64,000 nucleotides of DNA from Lysobacterales bacterium PRO7 (GTDB lineage Bacteria; Pseudomonadota; Gammaproteobacteria; Xanthomonadales; Rhodanobacteraceae). Of this stretch, positions 15,985-27,101 are shown in pieces. The translations under genes and the position numbers were made by a program. Below the pieces are notes generated by a model. The model was not told where the DNA came from. It did not search any database and was given only the letters and a program-made list of their open reading frames with translations. Positions within the stretch are counted from its first letter, which is position 1. Every line of letters starts with the position of its first letter. The DNA is taken from positions 62,001 to 126,000 of the forward strand of contig QWHH01000002.1 of NCBI GenBank assembly GCA_021404785.1. Reading direction: 5' to 3'.

Positions 15985-16962
15985 ATGTCCATGTCGTTGA
16001 CCGACCTGCTGCGCGCCCATCTCGATGCCCTGCCGCCGGGCCCGCTCGCCGTGGCCTTCAGCGGCGGCATGGATTCGAGTGCCTTGCTGCATGCGCTCGC
16101 GCAGTTGCCCGCGGCGCGTGTGCGCGGACTGCGCGCGATCCATGTCGATCACGGATTGCACGACGCCAGCGGCGGATGGGCGGCGCACTGCCGCGATTTC
16201 GCCACGCGGCTGGACGTGCCACTGCAGGTCACCGCCGTAGACGTGGATCGCGCCGCCGGAACCGGGCTTGAGGATGCCGCGCGGCGCGCGCGCCTTGCCG
16301 CGTTTGCGCAATCCATGGGTACCGGCGAATTCATCGCCCTCGCCCAGCATCGCGGCGACCAGGCCGAAACCGTCCTGCTCAAGCTGCTGCGCGGCGCGGG
16401 ACCGGAAGGCCTCGGCGCGATGCGCGCGTTGCGACAATTCGGGAAAGGACATTTGTGGCGGCCATTGCTCGACTTGCCGCGCGCAACATTGGCCGATTAC
16501 GCGAACGAGCACGCGCTGCGCTGGATCGAGGATCCGAGCAATACGCACACGCATTTGTCGCGCAACTTCCTGCGCCACGAAATCTTTCCGCACCTTGTAC
16601 AGCAATGGCCGCAGGCCGCGGCCGCGCTGGCACACAGCGCAACCTGGTTGCGCGCCGCCGCGGATTACATCGACGCGCAGTCGGCTGCCGCGCTCGCCGA
16701 TCTGCGCGGCGCCGAACTGGCGACACTGGATTGGCGCGGCTGGCTGGCCCTTCCGGATGCCTTGCGCGACCCGGTGTTGCGGCGTTGGTTGCGCGAGGCA
16801 GGTTTGGATGAACCGGCGCACTTCCATGTCGCCGAGCTGGAGCGCCAACTGCTTGCCGCGAACGACCGCCACCCGTGCGTGACCTTCGACAACACGCAAC
16901 TGCGCCGCGACCGAAACGTCTTGCGTGCGTCGCGGCGGGATCACGCGCGTGCCGGCGATTGA
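15985..16962 (+). CDS. tilS: tRNA(Ile)-lysidine synthetase, short form
   Basis: A PP-loop ATPase that converts C34 of the CAU-anticodon tRNA-Ile to lysidine. At 325 residues it is clearly shorter than E. coli TilS (about 430). The PP-loop [10 protein letters not shown] is near residues 24-33, with the family segments [32 protein letters not shown] and [10 protein letters not shown]. It stops after [16 protein letters not shown], so the C-terminal TilS_C domain is missing. The next gene starts 32 bp later, leaving no room for a frameshifted remainder. Aquifex TilS is similarly short. The start could be 15985 or 15991; the open frame continues upstream without conservation. Confidence 0.9.
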   Translation: MSMSLTDLLRAHLDALPPGPLAVAFSGGMDSSALLHALAQLPAARVRGLRAIHVDHGLHDASGGWAAHCRDFATRLDVPLQVTAVDVDRAAGTGLEDAARRARLAAFAQSMGTGEFIALAQHRGDQAETVLLKLLRGAGPEGLGAMRALRQFGKGHLWRPLLDLPRATLADYANEHALRWIEDPSNTHTHLSRNFLRHEIFPHLVQQWPQAAAALAHSATWLRAAADYIDAQSAAALADLRGAELATLDWRGWLALPDALRDPVLRRWLREAGLDEPAHFHVAELERQLLAANDRHPCVTFDNTQLRRDRNVLRASRRDHARAGD

Positions 16963-16994
16963 TTCCAACGGGCCACTACGGTAGCGTGCGCGCC

Positions 16995-17270
16995 ATGCGC
17001 AAGAGCGACGCCAAACCTACCGATCCAAAGCCTGTCGAAACCGACCGCATTGCCGACTTCGAAAAATCGCTGGATGAACTCGAGCAACTCGTCGGCAAGA
17101 TGGAACAGGGCGAACAAAGCCTGGACGATTCGCTCAAATCCTACGAACGCGGCATCGCCTTGTACCGCAATTGCCAAAGTGCGCTGGAGCAAGCCGAACT
17201 GCGCGTGAAACTGCTGTCCGATCCCGAGCAGCCCGACCAAGCCGAAGACTTTGAGCCGGAAGCGCCGTGA
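16995..17270 (+). CDS. xseB: exodeoxyribonuclease VII small subunit
   Basis: A 91-residue protein with the XseB core: [37 protein letters not shown] as a helical hairpin (about residues 20-60) and an acidic tail. Several XseB chains bind XseA to form exonuclease VII, which degrades single-stranded DNA. XseA is not in the window. It overlaps the putative ispA start by about 20 bp, the normal xseB-ispA arrangement. Confidence 0.92.
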   Translation: MRKSDAKPTDPKPVETDRIADFEKSLDELEQLVGKMEQGEQSLDDSLKSYERGIALYRNCQSALEQAELRVKLLSDPEQPDQAEDFEPEAP

Positions 17271-18150
17271 CCCTCCTGCCGCGCTGATTGCCTTCAGCGC
17301 GCGCGCGGATGAAGCCCTTGCCCGCGCGTTGCCGCTCGAAGCGCAAGAGCCCGTACCGCTGCACCAGGCCATGCGCTACGCCGTGCTCGGCGGCGGCAAG
17401 CGCCTGCGTCCGGTGCTGGTCTACGCGACCGGCCATGCCCTCGGTGCATCGTTGGATACACTGGATGCTGCGGCATGCGCGGTCGAGATCGTCCACGCCT
17501 ATTCGCTGGTGCACGACGACTTGCCGGCAATGGACGATGACGAGCTGCGCCGCGGCCGTCCAACCTGCCACGTGGCCTTCGGCGAAGCGATGGCGATACT
17601 CGCCGGCGACGCATTGCAGGCGCTGGCATTCGAGATTCTCGCCGCCGACACGGCGCACCATGCCGGTACACGTGTGGAAATGTTGCGTACGCTCGCTGCC
17701 GCCTGCGGCTCGCACGGCATGGCCGGCGGACAAGCACTTGACCTCGCCGCCGTTGGTGTGGCCCTGACCGCGGACGAACTGGACCGCATGCACGAACACA
17801 AGACCGGCGCACTGATTCGTGCCAGCGTGCGCCTGGGTGCGCTTGCGGCCGGATGCAGCGACCAGAGTGTGCTCGCGGCGCTGGATCGTTACGGCAACGC
17901 GATCGGACTTGCCTTCCAGATCCGCGATGACATTCTCGACGTGGAAGGCGACAGCGACGTCATCGGCAAGACCGCGGGCAAGGATGCCGCGAATGCCAAA
18001 CCCACCTATCCCGCGATCCTCGGCATGGATGCATCGCGCGCGCGCCTCGCACAGCTTACGCACGACGCGATCAATGCGTTGGCGTCGCTGGGAGATCGCG
18101 CGCAGGAACTCGCGGAATTGGCGAGCTACGTCGCCGAGCGCGAGAGTTGA
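17251..18150 (+). CDS. ispA: farnesyl diphosphate synthase (polyprenyl synthetase)
   Basis: A 299-residue class I prenyltransferase that condenses IPP with DMAPP and GPP to give FPP. Both aspartate-rich motifs are present: [19 protein letters not shown] and [21 protein letters not shown] near the N-terminus binds diphosphate. The start is uncertain. The only upstream initiator in frame is a TTG at 17251 inside xseB, with no obvious ribosome binding site; CTG codons further in are possible. Coupled to xseB. The dxs gene that often follows is absent; instead the stop abuts the stop of the convergent pmbA (TGATCA). Confidence 0.93.
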   Translation: MSRKRRDPPAALIAFSARADEALARALPLEAQEPVPLHQAMRYAVLGGGKRLRPVLVYATGHALGASLDTLDAAACAVEIVHAYSLVHDDLPAMDDDELRRGRPTCHVAFGEAMAILAGDALQALAFEILAADTAHHAGTRVEMLRTLAAACGSHGMAGGQALDLAAVGVALTADELDRMHEHKTGALIRASVRLGALAAGCSDQSVLAALDRYGNAIGLAFQIRDDILDVEGDSDVIGKTAGKDAANAKPTYPAILGMDASRARLAQLTHDAINALASLGDRAQELAELASYVAERES

Positions 18151-19503
18151 TCAGCTGCCGGCCACGGTCATTTTGTCGATCAATATGGAGCCGGTGATGA
18201 TGTGCGAGCGCCGGTCGACATCCGCACCAATCGCGGCGATGCCGGCAAACATCTCGCGCAGGTTCGAGGCGATGGTGATCTCCTCGACCGGATACGCAAT
18301 CGTGCCATTCTCGACCCAGAAACCCGCCGCGCCGCGCGAATAGTCTCCGGTCACGATCGACACGCCCTGCCCCATTACCTCGGTCACGAGTAATCCGGTG
18401 CCAAGTTTTTTCAGCATGCCGGTGAAATCGTCCGCACCCGGCTCCACGATCAGATTGTGGATGCCGCCGGCATTGCCGGTGCTGGCAAGGCCGAGCCGGC
18501 GCGCCGAATAGCTGCCCAGGACGTATCGTTCCAGGATACCCGCGCGCACAAGATCGCTATCCGCTGTCGCCACGCCTTCGTTGTCGAAATTGGCCGATGC
18601 CTGTCCGCGCGGAATGTGCGGACGTTCCACAATTTGCACGAAACCCGGAAACAGATTCTTGCCGGCGTGATCGACCAGAAAACTCGCCTTGCGATACAGC
18701 GCGCCGCCGCTGACTGCCGAGACGAGATGCCCGATCAGTCCACGCGCGACTTCCGGCGCAAAAAGCACGGGACACGCTCGCGTATCGAGCTTGCGCGCGC
18801 CGCGCCGCGCCAGCGTGCGCTGCGCGGCCCTGGCGCCGATCGAGGCGGCGTCGGGAAAATCCCCCGCGGCGCGCTCGGACTCGTACCAATAGTCGCGCTG
18901 CATGCCGTTGCCATCCTGCGCGATCAACGAGCACGATAGTGAATGACGCGTGCCGCGTTCGCGGCCGACGAAGCCCTGCGAATTGGCATAGACGCCAAGC
19001 GACCCGCCGGACTGAATCGAAGCGCCATCGGAATTGGAGATTCCATCCAGCGCGCGGCCAGCGTCTTCGATCTCGATGCCCAGCCCAATCGCACCTTGTG
19101 CATCCAGATTCCACGGATGCCATAGGTCCAGATCCGGAAACACACGCGCCAGCCGTGCCGGATCCGCGAGTCCCGCGTACGGATCGGCTTCGGTGTATTT
19201 CGCAATCGCACAGGCCTGTTCGATGGTCTTGGCGATGGAGTCGGGCGCCAGATCTGCCGTGCTCGCCGAACCCTTGCGCTGGCCGAAGTACACGGTGACG
19301 CCGAACGCGCGGTCGCGGTTGTGCTCGACGGTTTCGACCTCGCCCAGGCGGACATTCACGGACAAGCCGGTGTCGATGCTGGCGCCGACTTCGGCGTCGC
19401 TCGCCCCCGCGGCGCGGCAGCGGTGGATCACGTCTTGCGCGAGAGTCGCCAGGTTATCAAGCTGGGCGAGCGAATCGTCGGGTTGTGCGATGATGGCGTT
19501 CAT
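18151..19503 (-). CDS. pmbA: metalloprotease-related protein PmbA (TldE)
   Basis: A 450-residue TldE-type subunit. TldD and TldE form a heterodimeric protease that degrades unfolded or leader peptides (microcin B17 maturation, CcdA turnover); TldE itself lacks the HExxxH motif, and none is seen here. Recognisable regions: SVNVRLGEVETVEHNRDR, GVTVYFGQRKGSASTAD near the N-terminus, the central CPVLFAPEVARGLIGHL, and the C-terminal GDYSRGAAGFWVENG and ITIASNLREMFAGI. The partner tldD is separate here, at 20183-21622. It is divergent from darP with only 26 bp between. Confidence 0.95.
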   Translation of the reverse strand: MNAIIAQPDDSLAQLDNLATLAQDVIHRCRAAGASDAEVGASIDTGLSVNVRLGEVETVEHNRDRAFGVTVYFGQRKGSASTADLAPDSIAKTIEQACAIAKYTEADPYAGLADPARLARVFPDLDLWHPWNLDAQGAIGLGIEIEDAGRALDGISNSDGASIQSGGSLGVYANSQGFVGRERGTRHSLSCSLIAQDGNGMQRDYWYESERAAGDFPDAASIGARAAQRTLARRGARKLDTRACPVLFAPEVARGLIGHLVSAVSGGALYRKASFLVDHAGKNLFPGFVQIVERPHIPRGQASANFDNEGVATADSDLVRAGILERYVLGSYSARRLGLASTGNAGGIHNLIVEPGADDFTGMLKKLGTGLLVTEVMGQGVSIVTGDYSRGAAGFWVENGTIAYPVEEITIASNLREMFAGIAAIGADVDRRSHIITGSILIDKMTVAGS

Positions 19504-19529
19504 GGATTTCCACTTTGCATAACTGAAGA

Positions 19530-20063
19530 ATGATGCACGATTACGACGACGATTCCCACGCCGCCATCCCCCGCGACGAGCGGCCCAGTCGCAGCCAGCG
19601 CCGCCGCGAAGCGCTGGATGTGCTCAAGCTCGCGCAGGCGCTGGCCGCGTTGTCCGACGCGCAGTTGTCGCGCGTGCCACTCGACGACGACCTACGCGCC
19701 GAAGTCGGGCGTACGTCCGCGGTGAAGCAGCAGATCGCGCGCAAGCGCGCCGAACAATTTCTCGCCAAGCAACTGCGCAAGCTCGACGAGGCCGAACTCG
19801 ATCCGCTGCGCGCCGTGCTCGAACACGATCGCGAGCATGTGCGCCGCGAAGCCGCCGCCTTGCACCGCATCGAGACCTGGCGCGAACGCCTGCTCGCCGA
19901 TGGCGATGCCGCGCTCGACGAGCTGATGCAGCAAACGCCATCAGCCGACCGCCAGCGCCTGCGCCAGCTCGCGCGCAAGGCGCGCGCCGAGCGCGAAGGA
20001 CAAAAGCCGTTGCATGCGTTCCACGAATTGTTTCGAGTGCTGCGCGAATTGCTCTGTGCGTAG
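19530..20063 (+). CDS. darP: ribosome biogenesis factor DarP (YjgA)
   Basis: A 177-residue DUF615 protein, highly charged and helical, that binds late 50S precursors and helps H68/H69 maturation in E. coli. It has the typical PSRSQRRREALDVLKLAQALAALS start, a central KQQIARKRAEQFLAKQLRKL and the C-terminal QRLRQLARKARAEREGQKPLHAFHELFR. The start is one of two tandem ATGs (19530 or 19533). It neighbours pmbA divergently, the same pairing as E. coli yjgA-pmbA. Confidence 0.93.
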   Translation: MMHDYDDDSHAAIPRDERPSRSQRRREALDVLKLAQALAALSDAQLSRVPLDDDLRAEVGRTSAVKQQIARKRAEQFLAKQLRKLDEAELDPLRAVLEHDREHVRREAAALHRIETWRERLLADGDAALDELMQQTPSADRQRLRQLARKARAEREGQKPLHAFHELFRVLRELLCA

Positions 20064-20066
20064 CTT

Positions 20067-20179
20067 GTCATTCCGGCATGGAATGCCGGAATCCAGAAGC
20101 CACGGACGGCAAACCGACCACATCACAACATCGTTGGCATCCATGCAGACTGGATGCCGGCAGTCCCTGCCGGCATGAC
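20067..20179. repeat. REP-like inverted repeat element, copy 1
   Basis: Begins GTCATTCCGGCATGGAATGC with a 9-bp palindrome (CATTCCGGC...GCCGGAATC) and ends CCTGCCGGCATGAC. The inner part contains GGCATCCATGCAGACTGGATGCC. A near copy, 28 bp shorter inside, is at 37226-37310. Lies in the 119-bp gap between the convergent darP and tldD. Confidence 0.75.
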
Positions 20180-20182
20180 GAA

Positions 20183-21622
20183 TCACGCCGCAGTACCCCC
20201 CACCGTCATCGCATCGATGCGCAGCGTCGGCTGGCCCACGCCGACCGGCACGCTCTGGCCGTCCTTGCCACAGACGCCCACACCTTCGTCGAGCTTCAAG
20301 TCGTTGCCAACCATCGACACGCGCGTGAGCACTTCCGGGCCGGAACCGATCAGGGTCGCGCCTTTCACCGGCCGCGTGACCTTGCCGTTCTCGATCAGAT
20401 ACGCCTCGCTCGCCGAGAACACGAACTTGCCATTCGTGATATCGACCTGGCCACCGCCGAAATTCACCGCATACAACCCGCGTTCGACCGATGCAATGAT
20501 TTCATCCGGGTCACTCTTTCCCGGCAACATGTAGGTGTTGGTCATGCGCGGCATCGGCAGGTGCGCGAAGGATTCGCGGCGGCCGTTGCCGGTGGAGCGC
20601 ATACCCATCAGGCGCGCGTTGAGCTTGTCCTGCATGTAGCCCTTGAGCACGCCGTTCTCGACCAGGGTCGTGCATTCGCCCGGCACGCCTTCGTCGTCGA
20701 TCGACAACGACCCACGCCGGTTCGGCAGCGTACCGTCGTCGACCACGGTGCATAGCGGCGACGCGACCTTCTCGCCCAAGCGACCGGCAAAAGCCGACGT
20801 TCCCTTGCGATTGAAATCGCCTTCGAAACCGTGCCCGATCGCCTCGTGCAGCAGTACGCCGGGCCAACCGGGGCCCAACACGACCGTCATCGTTCCCGCG
20901 GGCGCCGGAATCGAATCCAGGTTCACCAGCGCCGCGCGCACGGCCTCGCGCGCGAACGCATGCGCACGGCCGTTGGCGAGCAATTCCTTGTAGCCATAGC
21001 GTCCGCCGCCGCCGGCATTGCCGGACTCGCGGCGACCATTGCGCTCGGCGATTACGCTCACGTTCATGCGCACCAGCGGACGCACGTCGGCGGCAAGCGT
21101 ACCGTCCGCCGCCGCGACCAGCACCGTATCCAGCGTGGCGGTGAGGCTGACGATCACCTGCGCGATGCAGGGATCGAGCGAACGCGCGAATTTGTCCACT
21201 TCACGCAAAAGTGCAATTTTATCCTCATTCGCCAGCGACTCGACCGGATCGACCGGCGCGTACAGCGCTTTCGCCTCACGCGCGGCGAGCGCATGGCCGG
21301 CACCGGGGTTCCCGGACCGTGCGATTGCGCGCGCGGACTGCGCCGCGCTGAGCAGTTGCGGCAGCACGATTTCGTCGGAGTACGCGAAGCCGGTCTTTTC
21401 GCCACTCATCGCACGCACGCCGACGCCTTGTTCGATCGAATGATTGCCCTCGCGCACGATGCCGTCCTCGAGCACCCATGATTCACTGCGCGAATGCTGG
21501 AAATACAGGTCCGCCGCGTCGATGGACGGACCCATCAACTGCCCGAACACGCGTTCGAGATCGGTACTGGAGAATCCGCCGGGTTGCAGGAGTTGTCGTT
21601 CAACTTGAGCAAGAATCGTCAT
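20183..21622 (-). CDS. tldD: metalloprotease TldD
   Basis: The 479-residue catalytic half of the TldD/TldE protease. The zinc motif [11 protein letters not shown] (HExxxH) sits near residue 255, in the normal context [48 protein letters not shown] and [15 protein letters not shown] are also typical. The start at 21622 overlaps the stop of yhdP by 4 bp (ATGA), so it is coupled to it, and the order maf-rng-yhdP-tldD matches E. coli. The open frame upstream of 21622 lies inside yhdP and is not coding. Confidence 0.96.
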   Translation of the reverse strand: MTILAQVERQLLQPGGFSSTDLERVFGQLMGPSIDAADLYFQHSRSESWVLEDGIVREGNHSIEQGVGVRAMSGEKTGFAYSDEIVLPQLLSAAQSARAIARSGNPGAGHALAAREAKALYAPVDPVESLANEDKIALLREVDKFARSLDPCIAQVIVSLTATLDTVLVAAADGTLAADVRPLVRMNVSVIAERNGRRESGNAGGGGRYGYKELLANGRAHAFAREAVRAALVNLDSIPAPAGTMTVVLGPGWPGVLLHEAIGHGFEGDFNRKGTSAFAGRLGEKVASPLCTVVDDGTLPNRRGSLSIDDEGVPGECTTLVENGVLKGYMQDKLNARLMGMRSTGNGRRESFAHLPMPRMTNTYMLPGKSDPDEIIASVERGLYAVNFGGGQVDITNGKFVFSASEAYLIENGKVTRPVKGATLIGSGPEVLTRVSMVGNDLKLDEGVGVCGKDGQSVPVGVGQPTLRIDAMTVGGTAA

Positions 21623-24600
21623 GGCGGGTTCGCGGCAGCGGCGGGGGGATCGAGTGTGTTTTTTGCGTCTTTCTTTTTCGGCGCGGCGGATGCCGGTTTC
21701 TTGGGTGCCGGCTCGCCCTTCACCGTTTCCTTGGCGATTTCTGTGATCACGGGTTTTTCCCAAGTTCCGGTCACGCTGTAACGCACACGCGTGACGTCGT
21801 TGATCGCTTTTCGGAGCACGCCTTGCAAAACCGCTCCGGCGGCAGCGCCGACCGGTCCGCCGACCACCGCGCCACCAATCATCAAGGCGCCGCCGACATG
21901 CGGTGTGACTTCCATGGTTTGGTCGTAGTCCTTCGCTTTCAAGCCCGCACGGCCATCGACGACAATGTCGGCCGCAGGACCCTTGACCTTCAAACCGGTG
22001 GTGAACGCGTTGCCGTCCTTGAGCGTGAATGTGCCCTCGATGGAGTCGAAGCTGAAGCCGGACTTGAAGAAATCGCCGAAATCCAGCGACAGGCGGCGCG
22101 GGATCGCACTCAGGTTGAACAGGCCGAAGATGCGCCCCGCGCCGGGATCGGCGTCTGGAATGCGGCCTTCGGCCACCGAAACCTTGAGCGTGCCGTTGAG
22201 GCGCGCCAGGGCGAACATCGATGGTGATCCGGCCCACTGGCCCTGGATATGAGCGACGGTCGCACCCCCATCGACTACGCCGGCATAGCCGAACGTGTCG
22301 AGCATGCGGCCAAGATTCTGCGCGGAGAAGTCGATGGAGAAATCCGATATGTCGCTGCCGGGTTTGCCCGTCCAATCACCGCGCGCGCGCATTTCAACAT
22401 TCTTCGAATGCGTGCTGACCTGTTCGAAATGCGTGCCATTGGCGATCGGGTAGCTCTCCACCACGGTCGCGCCGAAACGCGAATCGCCGAGGCGAAAATC
22501 GCCGATGCGGACATGCAACGGCGGCACATTGGCCGGATTCTCCCCTGCCATCGCGCTGGTTTCGGTGTCGCCCACGTCCGGCCAGTAGATGTGCTCGAAC
22601 TGCGCGGTGACGCCGCGCTGGCGGAAATCGACGAGCGGAATCCCCATGTTGCCAGCGATATTGGCGCCGTCGAATCCGAGGTCGAGTTCGTTTTTCTTCG
22701 GCTTCAGGGTGAATTGTGCCGGCCCGAAGTCACGGTCCCAGGCGCGCAGGTCCTGCGCATGCAAATCCACGCCCGAGATCAGGCCCTCGCTGCCGCTGCC
22801 GGAATTGGACACCGCGAAATCCATCCAGCCGGAAAGATCGAGCAGCGGCGCACTGCCGCCGATTTCGAAACCGGACGCAGGCAGGGGCGCTGACGCATCG
22901 CCGCCGAAGTCCACATACGCGGCGAACGATTGTTTTGGCGATTCCAGGCGGCCGCGCATGCGCATGAGTCCGCCCAGTTGCAGGTCGATGCTGCCGCCGA
23001 CGAACGGCAGGCCGACGGTCAACGCCATCGGCAAGGCGGTGGCGGCCGATTTGGTCAGCGGCGCGGGCAGGTCGATGCCAACCCCATCAAGATCGGATGC
23101 GACGGAGATGCGCTGGCCAGGATTCTTCGCATCGTCGTGATCCGCGGAAAAACCCACGTTCCATGCGGCGGCGCCACTGATGCGATTCGCCCACGGCGCG
23201 AGGATCGGCGCATACGCGAGCAGGTCGGACGCCGGAAAATTTCCGCGCAGGTTCGCCTCGACGGCATGCGACTTGTCGGTGGCGAATCCGCCGACCGCAA
23301 GCCGGAACGTCGCGGGCTTGCCGTCGCGCGTGACCGGCAATTCGCCTGTATCAAACCCGCTTTGCGAAAACGCAAGCGTACCCGTCGCCTGCTTCAGGCG
23401 CAGCGCGTACTGCGCGTCGGTCAGGTCGGCCTGGTTAAGGCTGGCGGTTCCGGCCAGGTCGAGCCGTTCGGTCGCGTGAATGGGCAGGTGCAAGTGGAAT
23501 TTCACCTTGCTCTTGCCACTGACACTCACGCCCAGCAGGTGTTCGGCGTAGCGCGCGCCAATCGGTGTGGCCTTGATGAAGTCGAGCAGGCTCTTGCCGC
23601 TGCCCGAGCCTTCGACATCCAGTTCCAGCACCGCCTCGGCAAGGTCGGCGATCGTCACGCCGGCGCTGTCCACCGAGTTGCCAAGCGCCTGTGCCCCGCT
23701 GGAATCGACGCTCAAGCCGTTGTTGACGAAGTCGGCAACGGCACGCACATGCTCGGCAGCAGGCCAGTCCGGAAGATAGACCAGCTTTGCATCGTCGATT
23801 TGCGCGCGCGCTTCGAAACGACCGGCGAAATTCGTGAATGGCCAATCGGCAAGGTCACCGCGGAACACGGCGCGGCCATCGACGATCTTTCCCGACGCCA
23901 GCGCACGATCCAGCCATTTCACCCCGTCCGGCGGCATGATGTTGATCGGCCAGAACAGTTTCGCAGCCGGTACTTCGCCGTGATCGACCACGGCGTAGAC
24001 ATCCAGCGCCGGACGCGAGCCGTCGTCGTGCAATTGCACGCTGCCGCGCAACTGGCCGCCATAACCGGCGCCTTCGAAATCCAGCGCATCGGTGCCGATG
24101 CGCCAGCCGCCATCGCCGTGCCACGCCGCGATATCGCCCGCGAAACGCGAAAATTCCAGAGGCTGGCGAAACACGCGTGCTTCATCCACGCCGAACCCGG
24201 CATGCGCCGGCAGGTGCAGGTTGAAGCCGTCCGCATCGCCGAGCAGGCTGCCGGTCAGGCTGGTGATGCCCGGCAGCGCATCCACGGCGTGCCATGCGCA
24301 TGCGTCCAGGTCGGCGGAAACGTCGAAATCCTGCGCGCCAGCGAAACGCAATTGTGCGCTACGCACGGTACCGACCGGATCGGCCATGTACAACCAGCGC
24401 CGCCATGCCGGTGAAGCCGCTTCGCTGAGCATCGCCACGCTTGCCGGGGCAGACAGGTTCACACCTTGCAGACGGACATCCCAGTGTGAATCGCTCGCCG
24501 CCTCGTCACGCGTTTTTTCCAGATGGATGCTTGCTGGCGCCGCGACGATACCTTGCCGGTCAAGGACGAGATCGGCCACATCCGCTGTCCAGCCCGAATC

Positions 24601-25524
24601 GCCGCGCTGCCAGCGCGCGCCGAATGCGATGCGGTCGAAACCCACGCGCGGGACGATGCTGCGCCTGGGATCGAGTTCGATCGGTGCAGACGTGGTCAAC
24701 ACCACGTTGGTGAGATCCGATTCCAGGCGCGCGCGCTCCAGGCGGTCACGCTTCCACCATGCCCAGAATTGCAGACGGCCATTGCCGTGCGCGGCCTGCA
24801 TGCCTTGCCAGGCATAACCGTGGGTGAGGGCCGCCAGATCCAGCGCCGTGCCGCCGAGGTACAACTGCCCGTCACGCGAGGAACTGTCGTATTCGAGCAC
24901 GGCATCGATCGGCGACTGCGTGTCGGCGCAGCGTACGCGCGCGAGCACGCGATGCGTGCTGCCCGAATTGACCAGGCGTACTTCGTCGGCGAGCAATATG
25001 ATCGGCTTGGCGCCCTCGCCGCCCTGCACGGTCAGGCGCAGATCGCGCAACACCAGCGCGCCAAGCGAGAACAGGATCGAATCCTTCGGGTTACCGGCGG
25101 CCTGGTCGCCCGCGTCGATACCGCTCAACTGCCACTGACCTTGCGCGTCGCGCGCCAGGCGCAAATTCAAGCCGACGAGGCGAAACTCGTTCCAGGCCTG
25201 GTTGCGATGCAAGGCGGAAAAGAAATTGATTTTCAACTCGGCCTGCGGAATCGTGCTGCCGGGCGTCTTCGCATCCGCGCCGGCGATATGCACGCCATGC
25301 AGCGCCAGCAGCGGCCCGTCACGCTCCCATACGCCGGTCACGCCGTCCAGGGTCACCGCGCGCTGCAGTCGATCGCTCAACAGCGCGGCAATGCGTTGCG
25401 GATGAGAGGCGATCCACGGCAGCGCCATCTGCGCCACGCCAACCCCCAGAGCCAGCGCGATGACGATGGTGGCGAACAACGCCTGCAGCCACAGGCGCGC
25501 GCGGCGGATGTGGGGCTTCCACAT
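21619..25524 (-). CDS. yhdP: AsmA-like phospholipid-transport protein YhdP
   Basis: A 1301-residue inner-membrane-anchored protein of the AsmA/TamB superfamily. One N-terminal transmembrane helix (about residues 14-36) is followed by a long periplasmic beta-rich region and the AsmA-like C-terminal part ([38 protein letters not shown]). In E. coli YhdP works with TamB and YdbH to move phospholipid to the outer membrane and affects cyclic ECA. The tail after about residue 1285 is Lys/Ala/Pro-rich. The ATG at 25524 follows an in-frame GTG. Operon with rng upstream (9-bp gap) and tldD downstream. Confidence 0.93.
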   Translation of the reverse strand: MWKPHIRRARLWLQALFATIVIALALGVGVAQMALPWIASHPQRIAALLSDRLQRAVTLDGVTGVWERDGPLLALHGVHIAGADAKTPGSTIPQAELKINFFSALHRNQAWNEFRLVGLNLRLARDAQGQWQLSGIDAGDQAAGNPKDSILFSLGALVLRDLRLTVQGGEGAKPIILLADEVRLVNSGSTHRVLARVRCADTQSPIDAVLEYDSSSRDGQLYLGGTALDLAALTHGYAWQGMQAAHGNGRLQFWAWWKRDRLERARLESDLTNVVLTTSAPIELDPRRSIVPRVGFDRIAFGARWQRGDSGWTADVADLVLDRQGIVAAPASIHLEKTRDEAASDSHWDVRLQGVNLSAPASVAMLSEAASPAWRRWLYMADPVGTVRSAQLRFAGAQDFDVSADLDACAWHAVDALPGITSLTGSLLGDADGFNLHLPAHAGFGVDEARVFRQPLEFSRFAGDIAAWHGDGGWRIGTDALDFEGAGYGGQLRGSVQLHDDGSRPALDVYAVVDHGEVPAAKLFWPINIMPPDGVKWLDRALASGKIVDGRAVFRGDLADWPFTNFAGRFEARAQIDDAKLVYLPDWPAAEHVRAVADFVNNGLSVDSSGAQALGNSVDSAGVTIADLAEAVLELDVEGSGSGKSLLDFIKATPIGARYAEHLLGVSVSGKSKVKFHLHLPIHATERLDLAGTASLNQADLTDAQYALRLKQATGTLAFSQSGFDTGELPVTRDGKPATFRLAVGGFATDKSHAVEANLRGNFPASDLLAYAPILAPWANRISGAAAWNVGFSADHDDAKNPGQRISVASDLDGVGIDLPAPLTKSAATALPMALTVGLPFVGGSIDLQLGGLMRMRGRLESPKQSFAAYVDFGGDASAPLPASGFEIGGSAPLLDLSGWMDFAVSNSGSGSEGLISGVDLHAQDLRAWDRDFGPAQFTLKPKKNELDLGFDGANIAGNMGIPLVDFRQRGVTAQFEHIYWPDVGDTETSAMAGENPANVPPLHVRIGDFRLGDSRFGATVVESYPIANGTHFEQVSTHSKNVEMRARGDWTGKPGSDISDFSIDFSAQNLGRMLDTFGYAGVVDGGATVAHIQGQWAGSPSMFALARLNGTLKVSVAEGRIPDADPGAGRIFGLFNLSAIPRRLSLDFGDFFKSGFSFDSIEGTFTLKDGNAFTTGLKVKGPAADIVVDGRAGLKAKDYDQTMEVTPHVGGALMIGGAVVGGPVGAAAGAVLQGVLRKAINDVTRVRYSVTGTWEKPVITEIAKETVKGEPAPKKPASAAPKKKDAKNTLDPPAAAANPP

Positions 25525-25533
25525 CACTGACGG

Positions 25534-27015
25534 CTACAACAGCACGACATCGTACTGCTCCTGCGCGTAATGCTCCTCGGGCTGGAAGCGGATGGTCTTG
25601 CCGATGAATTCCTCGAGTTCGGCGACGGCCGCCGATTCCTCGTCGAGAATGCGCGCGACGACTTTGGGCGCGGCCAGCACCAGCAATTTCTTGGCCTCGA
25701 ACTGGCGCACCGCGCGCGTGATCTCGCGGAAGATTTCATAGGTGACGGTTTCGGCGGTCTTGATGCTGCCGCGGCCCTCGCAGGCCGGGCACGGCTCGCA
25801 CAACTGGCGTTCCAGGCTTTCCACCGTGCGCTTGCGCGTCATCTGCACGAGGCCCAGCTCGGTCATCTCGTAGACCGTGGTCTTGGCGTGGTCGTGGGCC
25901 AGGGATTTTTCCAGCGTGCGCAGGACCTGGCGCTTGTGTTCTTCATCGACCATGTCGATGAAATCGATGATGATGATGCCGCCGAGATTGCGCAGGCGCA
26001 GCTGGCGCGCGGCCGCCTGCGCCGCCTCGAGGTTGGTGCGATACACCGTTTCCTCGAGGTTGCGATGGCCGAGGAAGGCGCCGGTGTTGACGTCGATGGT
26101 GGTCATGGCCTCGGTCTGGTCGACGACCAGATAGCCGCCGGACTTCAATGGCACCTGCTTCTTGAGCGCGCGCTGAATCTCGTCCTCGACGCCATACAGG
26201 TCGAAGATCGGGCGCTCGCCCGGATAATGCTCGATGCGTTCGGCAAGTTCGGGCATGAACTGGCTGGCGAAACCCAACATGCGCTCGAGCGTTTCGCGCG
26301 AATCCACGCGCACTTTTTCCACGTCCTTGCGCATCAGGTCGCGCAGCGCGCGCAGCGGCAGCGAAAGATCCTCGTACACGCGCTCGCCGGCGCGCGCGTT
26401 CGCGATCGCCACCTGCAGCGATTGCCATAACCGGGTCAGGTAGGCCACATCCTCGGCGAGGGCTTCGACGGACTGGCCTTCCGCATTGGTACGCACGATG
26501 TAGCCGTGACCGGTTTCGGCGGCACGCGCTTGCAGGGCCTCCTTCAAGCGCGCGCGTTCGGCCTCATCCTCGATGCGCACCGACACGCCGATAGCCTTGG
26601 CCAGCGGCAGCAACACGAGATAACGCGATGGCACCGACAGGTTGGTGGTCAGGCGCGCGCCCTTGCTGCCGATCGGATCCTTGATCACCTGCACCAGGAT
26701 TTCCTGGCCGTCGCGAACCAGTTCCCCGATCGGCTGCGACGGTGGCGGCGCGGGACTTTCTTGACCGTCACCGACTAGCGGAGGCAGGCTGCGCAGGATG
26801 TCCGAGGCGTGCAGGAATGCCGCGCGCTCCAGTCCGATTTCCACGAACGCCGCCTGCATGCCCGGCATGACCCGGCTGACCCGGCCCTTGTAGATGTTGC
26901 CGACGTAGCCACGGCGCAGGGCGCGCTCGATCAGCACTTCCTGCAGCACGCCGTTTTCCACGACCGCGGCGCGGGTTTCGCGCGGGGTCACATTGATAAG
27001 GATTTCTTCGGACAC
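25534..27015 (-). CDS. rng: ribonuclease G
   Basis: A 493-residue endoribonuclease of the RNase E/G family that matures 16S rRNA 5' ends and decays mRNA. The S1 domain comes first (GYVGNIYKGRVSRVMPGMQAAFVEIGLERAAFLH), then the 5' sensor and the DNase I-like catalytic region, with metal ligands in TTIDVNTG and IIIDFIDM. The Zn-link CPACEGRG is near the C-terminus. It lacks the long RNase E scaffold. The start is a GTG at 27015 by alignment to the E. coli N-terminus; a GTG at 27024 is also possible. No strong ribosome binding site is seen. Confidence 0.95.
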   Translation of the reverse strand: MSEEILINVTPRETRAAVVENGVLQEVLIERALRRGYVGNIYKGRVSRVMPGMQAAFVEIGLERAAFLHASDILRSLPPLVGDGQESPAPPPSQPIGELVRDGQEILVQVIKDPIGSKGARLTTNLSVPSRYLVLLPLAKAIGVSVRIEDEAERARLKEALQARAAETGHGYIVRTNAEGQSVEALAEDVAYLTRLWQSLQVAIANARAGERVYEDLSLPLRALRDLMRKDVEKVRVDSRETLERMLGFASQFMPELAERIEHYPGERPIFDLYGVEDEIQRALKKQVPLKSGGYLVVDQTEAMTTIDVNTGAFLGHRNLEETVYRTNLEAAQAAARQLRLRNLGGIIIIDFIDMVDEEHKRQVLRTLEKSLAHDHAKTTVYEMTELGLVQMTRKRTVESLERQLCEPCPACEGRGSIKTAETVTYEIFREITRAVRQFEAKKLLVLAAPKVVARILDEESAAVAELEEFIGKTIRFQPEEHYAQEQYDVVLL

Positions 27016-27101
27016 GACAACCACTTGGAAGTTTTTTCTAAACCGATTTATAGCCCGCTATCGCCAGGTTGTCGATGCCGAACTGCGGCGGCGACGACGG
27101 G

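Noticed and set aside
16950..16995. Possible frameshift separating TilS from its C-terminal domain
   Set aside because: Only 32 bp separate the stop from xseB, and no frame there or inside xseB resembles the TilS_C domain.
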